Shown here: one piece after another, positions 19,186 to 28,453 of the stretch
Numbering within the stretch: position 1 is the stretch's first letter
How the letters are laid out: every line of letters begins with the position of its first letter
Assembly: GCF_003386165.1 (NCBI RefSeq)
Contig: NZ_QRDV01000001.1
Coordinates: 1,285,124-1,349,123, forward strand
Length of the DNA stretch: 64,000 bases
Source: Winogradskyella eximia
GTDB taxonomy: Bacteria > Bacteroidota > Bacteroidia > Flavobacteriales > Flavobacteriaceae
Direction: 5' to 3'
Translations under genes and position numbers: made by a program
The notes under the pieces: model-generated
Seen by the model: the letters and a program-made list of their open reading frames with translations, nothing else
Database searches by the model: none
Told to the model about the DNA's origin: nothing

Positions 19186-20613
19186 ATGAAAAAGTCATTA
19201 GTCACATTTATTTGTTGCAGCATGTCTATGCTCAATTTTGCCCTGAATTTGGAGCGTTCAATTGATGTTACAAAACAAACGGAAAACCATTCGGTTATAA
19301 AGACTATTGATGTTAATTTGAATGAATTAGGTAGGTTAGATGAAGCCATTGCTACTTATAAAACAGAAATTGACGTAGCGATAACAAAAGGTAGGCAATT
19401 AGAATATGTTAAACTTTTAGAAAAACTTGGAAGTGCCTACAACACTAAGGGCAATACAAACCTAGCCCTTAAAACGTATCTTAAAATTATTAAAAAAGCG
19501 GAATTATTTAGTGTAAACGAAAAGGAATTAATTTCAGTTTATAACCAAATAGCTTCATTATATAATCAACTTAATGAGCCTGTTGATGCGCTTATTTATG
19601 CCAATAAGGGATTTAAGCTGATTGAAAAATATCCTGAAAGCAAACTTATGGCGGCAGATTTATATTTAATTGGAGCAGAAAGTTATTATATAATAAACAA
19701 CTACAATAAAGCTAGAGAATATAAACAGAAATACATTTCACTAAAAGATTCCGTGTTTTCGGAGCAAAAGGTCTTAGCAATTGCGGATTTAGAAATTAAA
19801 TACAAAACTGAAGAAAAACAAAAACAAATTTTAATTGAACGCGCAGAATTAGCCGAACAACAATTATTAATAACTAAAAAAAACTATAAAGTTTATGGTT
19901 TTGCAGGTTTGGTATTCACTTTGTGTTTTTTAGGGTATCTTTTTTATACTCAAAAGAATGAAAAAAATTCTAATAGTACATTAATTACAATCGAGACACA
20001 GAATAAATTACAAGAACAACGCTTGGCATTTAGTAGAGATTTATACGATAATATTGGGGTTCATTTAACGTTTATCATTTCGTCAATAGATAATTTGAAG
20101 AATGCTTTAAAAATTAAAGACGAAAAAATAACTAGCAGATTTAATACGATTAGTGATTTTACTTCGAGCACTATTTACGAGCTTAGAGATACTATTTGGG
20201 CAATGAATAAAAGAGAAATTACATTTGAAGATTTAGAAATCCGAATTGCCAATTTTATAGAAACAGCAAATCATGTCACTCAGGATATAAATTTTCAATT
20301 TAAAGTTGATGACAACGTTGATAAGTCTACTTCTTTTACCGCAGTTGAAGGTGTGAATATCTACAGAGTTACTCAAGAAGCCATCCATAATACTTTAAAA
20401 TATGCTAAAGCATCAACGATTAATGTCGAAATATATGAGGTTAATAATCACATTAGAATTTCGATTAAAGACAATGGAAAAGGCTTTGATGACGAAATTA
20501 TAAGTTTAGGAAATGGCATTAGAAACATGAAAAAACGTGCTCATGATTTAGGTGGGAATTTAGGGGTAGAAACTATGATAAATAACGGTACATCGGTTAC
20601 GCTATTTTTGTAA
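19186..20613 (+). CDS. TPR sensor histidine kinase-like protein lacking the phospho-acceptor His
   Basis: A 475-aa protein with a possible signal peptide, TPR-like helices (about 45-205), a membrane helix (VYGFAGLVFTLCFLGYLF, about 236-255), a HisKA_3-type dimerisation helix and a HATPase domain. The ATP-site boxes are intact: EAIHNTLKYAKA (N box), DNGKGFD (G1) and GNGIRNMKKRA (G2). In the dimerisation helix the usual LHDN reads LYDN; the codon at 20044-20046 is TAC, making Tyr287 where the phosphorylated His is expected. It may be a pseudokinase, an allosteric partner, or decaying. No response-regulator gene is adjacent, unlike many relatives. Confidence 0.85.
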   Translation: MKKSLVTFICCSMSMLNFALNLERSIDVTKQTENHSVIKTIDVNLNELGRLDEAIATYKTEIDVAITKGRQLEYVKLLEKLGSAYNTKGNTNLALKTYLKIIKKAELFSVNEKELISVYNQIASLYNQLNEPVDALIYANKGFKLIEKYPESKLMAADLYLIGAESYYIINNYNKAREYKQKYISLKDSVFSEQKVLAIADLEIKYKTEEKQKQILIERAELAEQQLLITKKNYKVYGFAGLVFTLCFLGYLFYTQKNEKNSNSTLITIETQNKLQEQRLAFSRDLYDNIGVHLTFIISSIDNLKNALKIKDEKITSRFNTISDFTSSTIYELRDTIWAMNKREITFEDLEIRIANFIETANHVTQDINFQFKVDDNVDKSTSFTAVEGVNIYRVTQEAIHNTLKYAKASTINVEIYEVNNHIRISIKDNGKGFDDEIISLGNGIRNMKKRAHDLGGNLGVETMINNGTSVTLFL

Positions 20614-20759
20614 TCCACTTATAATTGCATGTAAAAACTAGAGCAATAAATTTTAATATCTAGTTACTATACTGACTATGTTTTATTTATTAATTGAGGA
20701 TTTACTCTAGTTAACTACTAAATAACTTTATTTTAGCAGTCTTAATTAAATAACTAAAC

Positions 20760-21494
20760 ATGAAAAAACTGATTTTTATTTTTTGCGCCTTCGGCTTAAT
20801 GCTTAATTCTTGTTCAAGCGATGATTCATCAGACGATGATGGTGGAGACCCAGATACTGTTTTATTGCAAACTTTAATTGAAACTTATGAAGGTGAAGAT
20901 TATATAACTAATTTTACTTATTCTGGAAATAAATTAATTGGTACTTCTGATAATGATGGTTACTCTGAAGAGTATATTTATACAGGTGAATTATTAACTA
21001 CAATTAAGGAATATGAAGATGGTGTTTTAGACTTTCAGACGGAGTTAGGATATGACAGTAGCAATCGATTAATAACCGAAACATTTACATTTGGTTCAAG
21101 TTCGGTTGACGTTAATACATTTACTTATAATGCAGATGGTACTATTACTTTATCAGAAGATGGAGTAAATACCTATATTTTAACTTATGCTTCAAATGGA
21201 AACCGTATTGAGGAAGAAGATGTTGATGGAGGACAGGATTATACATTTACTTATGACACCAAGAATAATCCATTAAAAAACATTCACCAAAGAGAGGTTT
21301 TTGAATTAATTGGGAATTATGCGTATGAGAATAATGTGTTAGATGAAGTTAATACAGGTAATACAGCTTTTGCTGATGAGAGTTCATTTACATATACTTA
21401 CAATTCTGCAAACTATCCTACTAGTGGTGTAGAAACAATAACGCTTGACACTGGAGGAGAAGAGGATTATATTTTACAATATATTTACGAGTAA
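20760..21494 (+). CDS. Surface lipoprotein with RHS/YD-like repeats
   Basis: A 244-aa lipoprotein: MKKLIFIFCAFGLMLNSC ends in a lipobox, with Cys18 as the acyl site. It is followed at once by Ser/Asp residues (SSDDSSDDD), which resemble the acidic lipoprotein export signal that sends Bacteroidetes lipoproteins to the cell surface. The rest is beta-rich, with repeated Y-T/D-x-G-x-L-x-T/N units similar to RHS/YD-type segments. Function unknown. It is flanked by its own terminator, so probably monocistronic. Confidence 0.75.
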   Translation: MKKLIFIFCAFGLMLNSCSSDDSSDDDGGDPDTVLLQTLIETYEGEDYITNFTYSGNKLIGTSDNDGYSEEYIYTGELLTTIKEYEDGVLDFQTELGYDSSNRLITETFTFGSSSVDVNTFTYNADGTITLSEDGVNTYILTYASNGNRIEEEDVDGGQDYTFTYDTKNNPLKNIHQREVFELIGNYAYENNVLDEVNTGNTAFADESSFTYTYNSANYPTSGVETITLDTGGEEDYILQYIYE

Positions 21495-21521
21495 ATATTA
21501 TATTCAATTTTAAATAGTAAT

Positions 21522-21556
21522 AAAAAACTCAAGCCTTAACGGTTTGAGTTTTTTTT
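21522..21556. terminator. Bidirectional terminator between the lipoprotein gene and coaD
   Basis: AACTCAAGCC pairs with GGTTTGAGTT around TTAAC. A-runs before and T-runs after make it usable in both directions. The flanking genes converge. Confidence 0.85.
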
Positions 21557-21602
21557 ATACTTTAAATATGTTGAGAAAAGCTATAAAAATATATGCAATC
21601 AG

Positions 21603-22061
21603 TTATTGGTTTACCCTCACGCTTTCAGGCACCAAAACCGTGTAATCTCCATTGTTTCTAATAACATCTCTTACAATAGAAGATGAAATAAAAGAAGTTT
21701 TAGCCGCAGTTAACAAAAATACGGTTTCAATTTTAGAGAGTCTCCTATTAGTATGTGCTATGGCTTTTTCAAATTCAAAATCAGCAGGATTTCTTAAACC
21801 TCTTAGTATAAATTCTGCATCAATTTTATCACAGAAATCAATAGTTAATCCTGTATAGGTGACAACTTTTACTTTAGGTTCGTTTTCAAAAGACTTTTCA
21901 ATAAAAGCTTTTCGTTCTTCTAAAGAGAACATATATTTTTTATCAGCATTGATACCAATAGCTACAACGACTTCGTCAAATAGCTTAATACCACGTTTTA
22001 TAATATCGAAGTGTCCGTTTGTAATGGGATCAAATGATCCAGGGAATAATGCTCTTTTCAT
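21603..22061 (-). CDS. coaD: Pantetheine-phosphate adenylyltransferase
   Basis: This 152-aa enzyme has the nucleotidyltransferase start ALFPGSFDPITNGH (the T/HxGH motif) and the end motif ISSSIVRDV, both typical of CoaD. It makes dephospho-CoA from phosphopantetheine and ATP in coenzyme A synthesis. The length is as expected. It sits 59 bp downstream of ddl, with its own -7 box in the gap. Confidence 0.97.
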   Translation of the reverse strand: MKRALFPGSFDPITNGHFDIIKRGIKLFDEVVVAIGINADKKYMFSLEERKAFIEKSFENEPKVKVVTYTGLTIDFCDKIDAEFILRGLRNPADFEFEKAIAHTNRRLSKIETVFLLTAAKTSFISSSIVRDVIRNNGDYTVLVPESVRVNQ

Positions 22062-22108
22062 TGCCTATGTTTTGTTATTGTCAAATAAAATAGAAATTTT
22101 ATTAACTT

Positions 22109-22116
22109 CAAATATA
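22109..22116 (-). promoter_or_regulatory. -7 box candidate for coaD
   Basis: The minus strand reads TATATTTG, an exact consensus match in the short ddl-coaD gap, 47 bp before the coaD start. No good -33 element, so readthrough from ddl is also possible. Confidence 0.4.
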
Positions 22117-22120
22117 ACTA

Positions 22121-23098
22121 TTAATTGTTCAAAGCCTCTTCAATAGCATTCCCAAACAAATCCACTAGACTAATTCCGGCTTCAGTAGCTTGTTGAGGTA
22201 ATATACTCTCTTCAGTTAAACCAGGAACAGTATTTACTTCCAGCAAATAAGGTTCATCATTTTTAGAGATAAATTCACTTCTAGAAAAGCCTTTCATTTT
22301 AAGGATTTCATATATTTTTTTTGCTTCAATTCTCACTTTATTCGCGTAAGCTTCAGAAATACGAGCAGGAGTAATTTCTTGAGATTTTCCTTCATATTTA
22401 GCTTCATAATCAAAGAAGTCGTTTTCCGAAACGATTTCAGTAATTGGCAAAACGAGTGTTTCTTTATTGTATGTAATGACACCAACAGAAACTTCTACAC
22501 CATCTAAAAATTGCTCTATAATGATTTCATTATCTTCCTTAAATGATTTTTCGATGGCTGTTTTTAAATCTTCTTTTTTATAGACTTTAGAAATTCCAAA
22601 ACTACTTCCAGCTTTATTGGCTTTTACAAAACATGGTAAGCCTACTTTTGCAATAATAGCATCTTCATCAATAGTATCACCAAGATTTAAAGGATAGCTT
22701 TCGGCCGTTTTAATTCCGTAAGGCTTTAGTGTAGCCAATAAATCGCGCTTATTAAATGTAAGGGCAGCTTGGTACATTGAGCAGCTAGTTTGTGGCATAT
22801 TTAACAAGTTAAAATACGCTTGCATGTAGCCATCTTCACCAGGAGAACCATGAATGGCATTAAAAACGCAATCAAAATTAATTTTTGTTTCGTTTACTAA
22901 AACCGAAAAATCATTTTTATCTATTGGAAATTCTTCATCCAAATCATTCACAAAAACCCATTTGTTTTTGAAAATATGAACACGGTAAGCGTTGTATTTA
23001 TTTTTGTCTAACGTGTTGTAAACCACGTTGCCACTCTTAAGGGAGATCTTATATTCACTAGAATAACCTCCCATTATAATTGCGATATTTTTTTTCAT
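22121..23098 (-). CDS. ddl: D-alanine--D-alanine ligase
   Basis: This 325-aa ATP-grasp enzyme starts with IAIIMGGYSSEY and has the substrate-loop region HGSPGEDGYMQ, CFVKANKAGSSFG and the C-terminal LLEVNTVPGLTE, which are hallmarks of Ddl. It makes the D-Ala-D-Ala dipeptide for peptidoglycan. It is divergent from the PASTA protein gene and likely cotranscribed with coaD. Confidence 0.97.
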   Translation of the reverse strand: MKKNIAIIMGGYSSEYKISLKSGNVVYNTLDKNKYNAYRVHIFKNKWVFVNDLDEEFPIDKNDFSVLVNETKINFDCVFNAIHGSPGEDGYMQAYFNLLNMPQTSCSMYQAALTFNKRDLLATLKPYGIKTAESYPLNLGDTIDEDAIIAKVGLPCFVKANKAGSSFGISKVYKKEDLKTAIEKSFKEDNEIIIEQFLDGVEVSVGVITYNKETLVLPITEIVSENDFFDYEAKYEGKSQEITPARISEAYANKVRIEAKKIYEILKMKGFSRSEFISKNDEPYLLEVNTVPGLTEESILPQQATEAGISLVDLFGNAIEEALNN

Positions 23099-23209
23099 TA
23101 TTAGGTTTAAAAAAGTCTTACGGTAAATGTATAATTTATTTTTTATAAACTAAATCACTTGTTCTAACGTATTTTATACATGTGTCGTTAATATAACGTC
23201 AGAATTTCT

Positions 23210-23217
23210 TAGTTTTG
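23210..23217 (+). promoter_or_regulatory. -7 box for the PASTA-rluD unit
   Basis: TAGTTTTG matches TAnnTTTG, 18 bp before the start codon. A small dyad, CGTTA...TAACG (about 23186-23198), lies at the -33 position. Confidence 0.5.
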
Positions 23218-23235
23218 TCAACAATTATATAGCTT

Positions 23236-23781
23236 ATGAGTTTAATTAAGTTTCTTACTAGTAAAGTGTTTTTTAAACAATTGGCAATTGCCGTTGTTGC
23301 CATTGTAGTACTATGTTTTTTAGTATTAAAATGGTTAGATGTAACAACCAATCATGGAGAATTTGTAATCGTACCAGATTTAAAAGGTAAATCTATAGAA
23401 ACGGTTGGGATAGAATTAAAAGATCATGATTTGGCTATGGAAATTCAAGATTCAGCAAATTATAATCCAAATTACCCAAAGTATTCCGTTATAGAACAAA
23501 ATCCAATAGCAGGATCGCAGGTTAAGGAAAACAGAAAAATTTACTTAATTTTAAATCCTTCAGGTTACAGAAAAGTAGAGGTGCCAAACATCTTAAAACG
23601 TACTTTTAGACAAGCCAAACCACAATTAGAAGCCTTAGAATTTCAAATAGGTGAAATTAGTTACAAAAAATCTATTGGAGAAGGCGTGTTGTCTATGTCA
23701 CACAATGGAAAGCCGCTAAAACCAGGTACATTATTGCCTTTAACATCAAAGATCGACTTGGTAATAGGTAAGGTTGACTAA
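23236..23781 (+). CDS. Membrane protein with PASTA domains
   Basis: A 181-aa protein with one N-terminal membrane helix (about 13-32) and two PASTA modules: about 40-110 (FVIVPDLKGKSIETVGIEL) and 111-180 (VEVPNILKRTFRQAKPQL). PASTA domains bind peptidoglycan or muropeptides. There is no kinase domain, so this is a stand-alone envelope protein, a type common in Bacteroidetes next to ddl and rluA genes. It is followed after 6 bp by the pseudouridine synthase gene. Confidence 0.9.
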   Translation: MSLIKFLTSKVFFKQLAIAVVAIVVLCFLVLKWLDVTTNHGEFVIVPDLKGKSIETVGIELKDHDLAMEIQDSANYNPNYPKYSVIEQNPIAGSQVKENRKIYLILNPSGYRKVEVPNILKRTFRQAKPQLEALEFQIGEISYKKSIGEGVLSMSHNGKPLKPGTLLPLTSKIDLVIGKVD

Positions 23782-23787
23782 AAAAAA

Positions 23788-24831
23788 ATGATAATGCCAA
23801 ATATTCCTGATATTTCAGAAAGTGACGATAACGAATTGTACGAGCATCACGCTTTTAGAGTTGTTAGTGGTCAACAACCACTTCGAATAGATAAATACTT
23901 AATGAATTTTATTGAAAACGCCACGCGTAATAAAATTCAAGCTGCAGCAAAAGACGGTAGTATTTTTGTTAATGATGTGCCTGTAAAGTCAAATTACAAG
24001 GTAAAACCTAATGATTATATTACCGTTAGGTTTGAGCATCCTCCACACGAAAATTTATTAATTGCAGAAGATATTCCAATAGATGTAGTTTACGAAGATG
24101 ATGACTTGCTCGTTGTTAATAAACCTGCAGGTATGGTAGTGCATCCAGGACACGGAAACTATTCTGGCACCTTAATTAATGCATTAATTTTTCATTTTGA
24201 AAACCTACCAAACAACTCAAGTGAAAGACCTGGTTTAGTTCATAGAATAGATAAAGATACCAGTGGATTGTTGGTTGTTGCTAAAACGGAACAAGCCATG
24301 GCGCATCTTTCTAATCAGTTTGCTAAAAAAACGAGCGAACGCGAATATGTCGCCTTAGTTTGGGGAAATATAGAAGAGGAAGAAGGTACAATAGAAGGTA
24401 ATATTGGTCGTCACCCTAAAAACAGATTGCAAAACACCGTTTTCTTAGACGATGAAGAAGAGCAAGGTAAGCCAGCTGTGACACATTATAAAGTAATAGA
24501 ACGTTTAGGTTATGTAACGTTAGTGAGTTGTATACTCGAAACTGGTCGTACGCACCAAATCCGTGTGCACATGAAACATATTGGCCATACCTTATTTAAT
24601 GACGAACGTTATGGTGGTGAGCGCATCTTAAAAGGGACTACATTTACAAAATACAAACAGTTTGTAGATAACTGCTTTAAAATTTTGCCAAGACAAGCCT
24701 TACACGCCAAAACTTTAGGTTTTGTGCATCCAACAACAGGTGAATTTATGCAGTTTCAATCTGAAGTTCCAGAAGATATGACGCAGTGTATTGAAAAGTG
24801 GAGGCACTACGCTAAACATACAAATGAATAA
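23788..24831 (+). CDS. rluD: RluA-family 23S rRNA pseudouridine synthase
   Basis: This 347-aa protein has an N-terminal S4 RNA-binding domain (LRIDKYLMNFIENATRNKIQ) and a catalytic domain with HRIDKDTSGLLVVAK, containing the catalytic Asp, plus TGRTHQIRVHMKHIGH. Layout and length match RluD, which modifies helix 69 of 23S rRNA; assignment to RluD rather than another RluA paralogue is inference. The start may be the ATG at 23794 (MPNIPD) instead of 23788. Confidence 0.9.
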   Translation: MIMPNIPDISESDDNELYEHHAFRVVSGQQPLRIDKYLMNFIENATRNKIQAAAKDGSIFVNDVPVKSNYKVKPNDYITVRFEHPPHENLLIAEDIPIDVVYEDDDLLVVNKPAGMVVHPGHGNYSGTLINALIFHFENLPNNSSERPGLVHRIDKDTSGLLVVAKTEQAMAHLSNQFAKKTSEREYVALVWGNIEEEEGTIEGNIGRHPKNRLQNTVFLDDEEEQGKPAVTHYKVIERLGYVTLVSCILETGRTHQIRVHMKHIGHTLFNDERYGGERILKGTTFTKYKQFVDNCFKILPRQALHAKTLGFVHPTTGEFMQFQSEVPEDMTQCIEKWRHYAKHTNE

Positions 24832-24839
24832 TGATTTTT

Positions 24840-24939
24840 GGGCGTTTCTCTACTTCGCAATAGCTACGTAGAGTCAGGCTGTCCATTATATCTTTTTTTT
24901 CGTACCTCAAAAAAAGGATGCCATTTCCATCCTTAACGC
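24840..24939. ncRNA. Structured intergenic element, possible ncRNA or repeat
   Basis: It is bounded by GGGCGTT (24840-24846) and AACGC (24935-24939), which pair. Inside are the hairpin CTCTAC/GTAGAG (24848-24853 with 24868-24873), the segment TCAGGCTGTCCATTATATC, a second hairpin of an ATC-T-run paired with an A-run-GGAT (about 24888-24919), and ATGCCATTTCCATCCTTAACGC. From memory, near-identical layouts (GGGCGTT, then GTCGGGCT, CTATATC, T-run, A-run, GGATGCC, ATCCCTAACGC) occur between genes in many Flavobacteriaceae. I cannot say whether it is transcribed, or on which strand. Confidence 0.5.
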
Positions 24940-24968
24940 ACTTTCCAATGGTTAGTGATTATAAAGCT

Positions 24969-25020
24969 AATGCAATTACAACAACTTAATAAGGTAAGTG
25001 TAATTGCATTTTTACTTTTT
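24969..25020 (+). terminator. Strong terminator downstream of rluD
   Basis: AATGCAATTACA (24969-24980) and TGTAATTGCATT (24999-25010) form a perfect 12-bp stem followed by a T-rich tract. It ends the PASTA-rluD unit together with the structured element. Confidence 0.9.
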
Positions 25021-25090
25021 GGTATACAAAATGTTTCTGCCTCTTAATAGTTATTCATTATAACACTATCAAGATTAGTTCTCACTAAGA

Positions 25091-25122
25091 TTTGAAACTC
25101 TTTCATTTACAACGTATTTTTA
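25091..25122 (+). promoter_or_regulatory. Promoter of yaaA
   Basis: TTTG (25091-25094), 20 nt, then TATTTTTA (25115-25122), one mismatch to the -7 consensus. A 10-bp perfect palindrome, CACAATTGTG (25164-25173), lies just before the start and could be an operator, but is short. Confidence 0.5.
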
Positions 25123-25183
25123 CATTGAGAAAGAAAAATTGTTTAACCTTTAATGAGAGACCACACAATTGTGGACATGTGTT

Positions 25184-25942
25184 ATGAAACTAGTACTATC
25201 ACCAGCAAAATCTTTAGATTACGAAACTAAACTGCCAACAACTAAAACTACAGAGGGTGTTTTTTTAGGTGAAGCAGAGCGTTTAAATAAATTACTAAAA
25301 AAGAAGTCTGCAAAGAGTTTATCTACACTCATGCACATATCAGATAATTTGGGACAATTGAATTATGAGCGTAATCAAGAATGGGAATTGCCATTTACAT
25401 CAGAGAATGCAAGGCAAGCTATGTATGCTTTTAGTGGTGACGTCTACAGAGGGTTAGATGCTTATACCATAGATACTAAAAAGCTAGATAAAGTTCAAGA
25501 TACCGTTCGGATTCTATCAGGATTATATGGTGTATTAAAACCTTTAGATTTAATACAACCTTACCGATTAGAAATGGGAACTAAAATGCCAGTTGGTAAA
25601 AACAAAAACCTTTATGAATTTTGGCAGAAGAAAGTTACTAAAGCTTTAAATGAAGAGTTAGAAGACGATGAGATTTTTCTCAATTTAGCAAGTCAAGAAT
25701 ATTTTAAAGCCATAGATACAAAGGCTTTAAAAGTGCCAGTAATAAATATAGCATTTAAAGAGTATAAAAACGATAAATATAAAATCATAGCCATCTTTGC
25801 AAAATTAGCTAGAGGATTAATGACCAGATATATTATTGATACCGATGCAAAAACCATTGATGATATTAAAGGTTTTAATTACGAAAATTATGGTTTTAGT
25901 GAAGAATTATCTTCAGAGAATGAATTGGTGTTTACAAGATAA
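25184..25942 (+). CDS. yaaA: Peroxide stress protein YaaA
   Basis: This 252-aa protein (UPF0246 family) begins [14 protein letters not shown] and has family segments including [20 protein letters not shown] and FAKLARGLM. YaaA limits free iron and DNA damage under peroxide stress in E. coli; that role is carried over from the family. I use the ATG at 25184; a TTG five codons upstream is in frame, but the family N-terminus starts at MKLVLSPAK. Confidence 0.93.
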   Translation: MKLVLSPAKSLDYETKLPTTKTTEGVFLGEAERLNKLLKKKSAKSLSTLMHISDNLGQLNYERNQEWELPFTSENARQAMYAFSGDVYRGLDAYTIDTKKLDKVQDTVRILSGLYGVLKPLDLIQPYRLEMGTKMPVGKNKNLYEFWQKKVTKALNEELEDDEIFLNLASQEYFKAIDTKALKVPVINIAFKEYKNDKYKIIAIFAKLARGLMTRYIIDTDAKTIDDIKGFNYENYGFSEELSSENELVFTR

Positions 25943-25972
25943 AATAGATCTTTAAAGCCTTAAATTGGATTT

Positions 25973-26692
25973 ATGTATTACTTACTTATTGTTGTTCAGG
26001 TGTATTGTTTATATCACGCCTATAAAAACAACAAACCATATTATTGGTATTTTCTTATCTTTTTTGTTCCTGCTATTGGATCTTTGATTTATATCGTGAC
26101 TCAGATATTTAACCAAAGTGATGCTGAAAAAATTCAAGAAGAAATAACAACCGTTCTTAATCCAACTAAAAAAATAAAAGATTTAGAAAAGAAGGTTAAT
26201 CTTGTCGATACCTATACTAATCGAATTGAGTTAGCAGATGCATATTTTAAAAACAATGATATTACTAATGCTATTGTACAGTATAAGAAAACATTAGAAG
26301 ATACCATTCAAGATGATTTGCATGCAAGGCAGAATTTGGTGTTGTGTTATTTTCAGCTTAAAGATTATACAGGTGTAATTGAACAAGCAGAGTACATCAA
26401 GGATAAATCAGAATTTAAAGGTTCAAAACAACAATTTTGTTATGGCTTGGCCTTAAATGCATTGGGCAAAACTGGTGAAGCTGAAGTGCAATTAAAACAA
26501 ATAGATAGACCGTATTCAAACTATGCAGAACGTTTGGCACTCGCCAAATTTTATATAGAAAACAATAGAACTTCAGACGGGAAGGAGCTATTAGAAGAAA
26601 TCGCAACAGAATCTAAACGTTTAACAAAACCAAACAGAAAACTTTATGGTGCAACCATTGTTGAGGTTGAACGTATGTTGTCTGCATTATAA
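25973..26692 (+). CDS. Membrane-anchored TPR protein
   Basis: A 239-aa protein with two N-terminal membrane helices (about 1-18 and 22-45, around NNKPYYWYFLIFFVPAIGS, like the PLDc_N type anchor) and then TPR-like helices (about 80-235: NRIELADAYFKNNDITNAI, ARQNLVLCYFQLKDYTGVI). It starts 30 bp after yaaA, so the two may be cotranscribed. It probably acts as a cytoplasmic-membrane scaffold; partners unknown. Confidence 0.75.
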   Translation: MYYLLIVVQVYCLYHAYKNNKPYYWYFLIFFVPAIGSLIYIVTQIFNQSDAEKIQEEITTVLNPTKKIKDLEKKVNLVDTYTNRIELADAYFKNNDITNAIVQYKKTLEDTIQDDLHARQNLVLCYFQLKDYTGVIEQAEYIKDKSEFKGSKQQFCYGLALNALGKTGEAEVQLKQIDRPYSNYAERLALAKFYIENNRTSDGKELLEEIATESKRLTKPNRKLYGATIVEVERMLSAL

Positions 26693-26748
26693 GATTTCAC
26701 TTCAAAATCTAAACCAACGATTTATTATATCCACTAAACTCGTTTTAC

Positions 26749-27315
26749 TCAATCTTCAGTTCCCCAAGGATCACCTGGCGTTTCAATAATTTTAGTTAAA
26801 TTAAAACGAACGGAAAATAAACGATCAGTACCTAAACGACGTAAGTTGTATGTTAGACTTGTTTCATCTATGGTAAACCACCAAATATTGGTAGAAGCTG
26901 CAGGTAATATTTCTGAAGTATGTGCATCGGCAGGAAACATTTGTAAATTAGCCAAACCTTGATTTGCACTTGTGCCACCATATTGGGTTAGTTTTTCTTC
27001 CGAACCGTCTTCATGTCTATGATCGTGTTTTAGGCTTATTATTTTATCATCATTCATATGTAACACCCAAGTACGTGATTTGTCCTCACCTACAAAAAAT
27101 GGAATTCTAATATCGTTAGTATCACAAGAACGCACATGCATAACTAATTTTTTACCTGTAAAGCCATCACCTACTTTTCCTCCTTCTATAATTTCGCCTT
27201 CGTAAGCATGGCCACAATGTGCTTCCAATTGCTCCCAAAATTTTTCTGAATTGGTCTGTTCTTGTGCTAAAAGGTGTAGTGGTAATGCGAGTATAAAAAA
27301 GAGTAGTACTTTCAT
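26749..27315 (-). CDS. Secreted protein of unknown function
   Basis: A 188-aa protein with a signal peptide (MKVLLFFILALPLHLLAQ). The mature part has HCGHAYEGEI, an SCDTNDIRIPF segment and HDHRHEDGSEE. No domain is recognised with certainty. The His/Asp clusters and two Cys could bind metal, but that is a guess. It converges on the TPR gene, with a 56-bp gap and no clear terminator. Confidence 0.75.
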   Translation of the reverse strand: MKVLLFFILALPLHLLAQEQTNSEKFWEQLEAHCGHAYEGEIIEGGKVGDGFTGKKLVMHVRSCDTNDIRIPFFVGEDKSRTWVLHMNDDKIISLKHDHRHEDGSEEKLTQYGGTSANQGLANLQMFPADAHTSEILPAASTNIWWFTIDETSLTYNLRRLGTDRLFSVRFNLTKIIETPGDPWGTED

Positions 27316-27543
27316 ATTTAAATTTTCTTAACGTGTTTCTATAACAGCTAATATACATGAATTCTATAGGTTAAATAGTTTTCTATTACCATCAAGGAAA
27401 CATGAATAATCTAATTGTTCAGTAAATCTAAATGTTGAAAAAGAGACATTAACAAGATTTATATATTTTTATTTATGTTAAAGAATGACGAGAATAAGAT
27501 AATCTAATATGTTATAAGTCTTAAATTAGAGAAAAATTAAATC

Positions 27544-28341
27544 ATGAAAAAGACGCTTCAAATTGGAAATATAATAGCTTTAGTTATAACCATATTTATC
27601 AATTACCTCTCTAACACAGGAGCCTTAAATAATACCACTATTGGTGAAGTTTCTAATAGTTATAAATCTTTATTTACTCCAGCAGGTTATACGTTTACCA
27701 TTTGGGGAGTTATTTATTTACTGCTAATAGGTTTTGCTATTTATCAAGGTCGGAGCTTATTTAAGGAGGTTAAAAATGACGATGTTGTACTTAAAACAGG
27801 ATGGTGGTTTATGCTCTCGTGTTTATTTAATTCGCTTTGGGTATTCGCTTGGATTTATGAATATACAGCCGTGTCTTGTGTTTTTATTTTCTTATTACTG
27901 TTTTCGTTATTAAAAATTGTAGTCAACAACAGAATGGAGTTAGATGATGAGCCATTACCAATTATTGCATTTGTTTGGTGGCCTTTTGTGATGTATTCCG
28001 GTTGGGTTACCGTGGCGAGTATTGCTAATGTTTCAACATATCTCGTGAAAATTGGTTGGGACGGTTTAGGGTTGTCTGATGTGACTTGGGCTATTATACT
28101 CATCGCAATTGCAGTGGTTATAAATGTAGCGATAACATGGAAACGTAATATGAGGGAGTTTGCGCTTGTTGGTGCTTGGGCATTAATCGGTATCGGAAAT
28201 GCCAATAAAATTAATAATGAGACACTCATGTATGTTGCCTTTGTTAATGCGGCTGTATTAATAATAAGCAGCTCTATTCATGGTTTTAAAAACCGTGATA
28301 CTAGTCCGTTAATTAAATTTAAGGAACGAAATAATTCATAG
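27544..28341 (+). CDS. TspO/MBR-like tryptophan-rich integral membrane protein
   Basis: A 265-aa protein with about seven or eight hydrophobic helices and TspO-like features in the first half (FTPAGYTFTIWGVIYLLLIGF, then Trp-rich WWFMLSCLFNSLWVFAW). It is longer than classical TspO (about 160 aa), as are other Bacteroidetes relatives. TspO binds tetrapyrroles and porphyrin-like ligands; carrying that function over is inference. Appears monocistronic. Confidence 0.75.
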   Translation: MKKTLQIGNIIALVITIFINYLSNTGALNNTTIGEVSNSYKSLFTPAGYTFTIWGVIYLLLIGFAIYQGRSLFKEVKNDDVVLKTGWWFMLSCLFNSLWVFAWIYEYTAVSCVFIFLLLFSLLKIVVNNRMELDDEPLPIIAFVWWPFVMYSGWVTVASIANVSTYLVKIGWDGLGLSDVTWAIILIAIAVVINVAITWKRNMREFALVGAWALIGIGNANKINNETLMYVAFVNAAVLIISSSIHGFKNRDTSPLIKFKERNNS

Positions 28342-28453
28342 TGTTTAGAATATAATAGTTGATTTTTTAGAGTCAGGCTTAAAATAGCTGTAACTTCGCA
28401 CCAAATTAAAGGAGTGACCTAAATAAATAGAGTTTGCTTCATAAACACTATTT

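Noticed and set aside
25164..25173. Palindrome CACAATTGTG before yaaA as an operator
   Set aside because: Ten bases of A/T-rich dyad are not rare; it was kept only as a note under the promoter.
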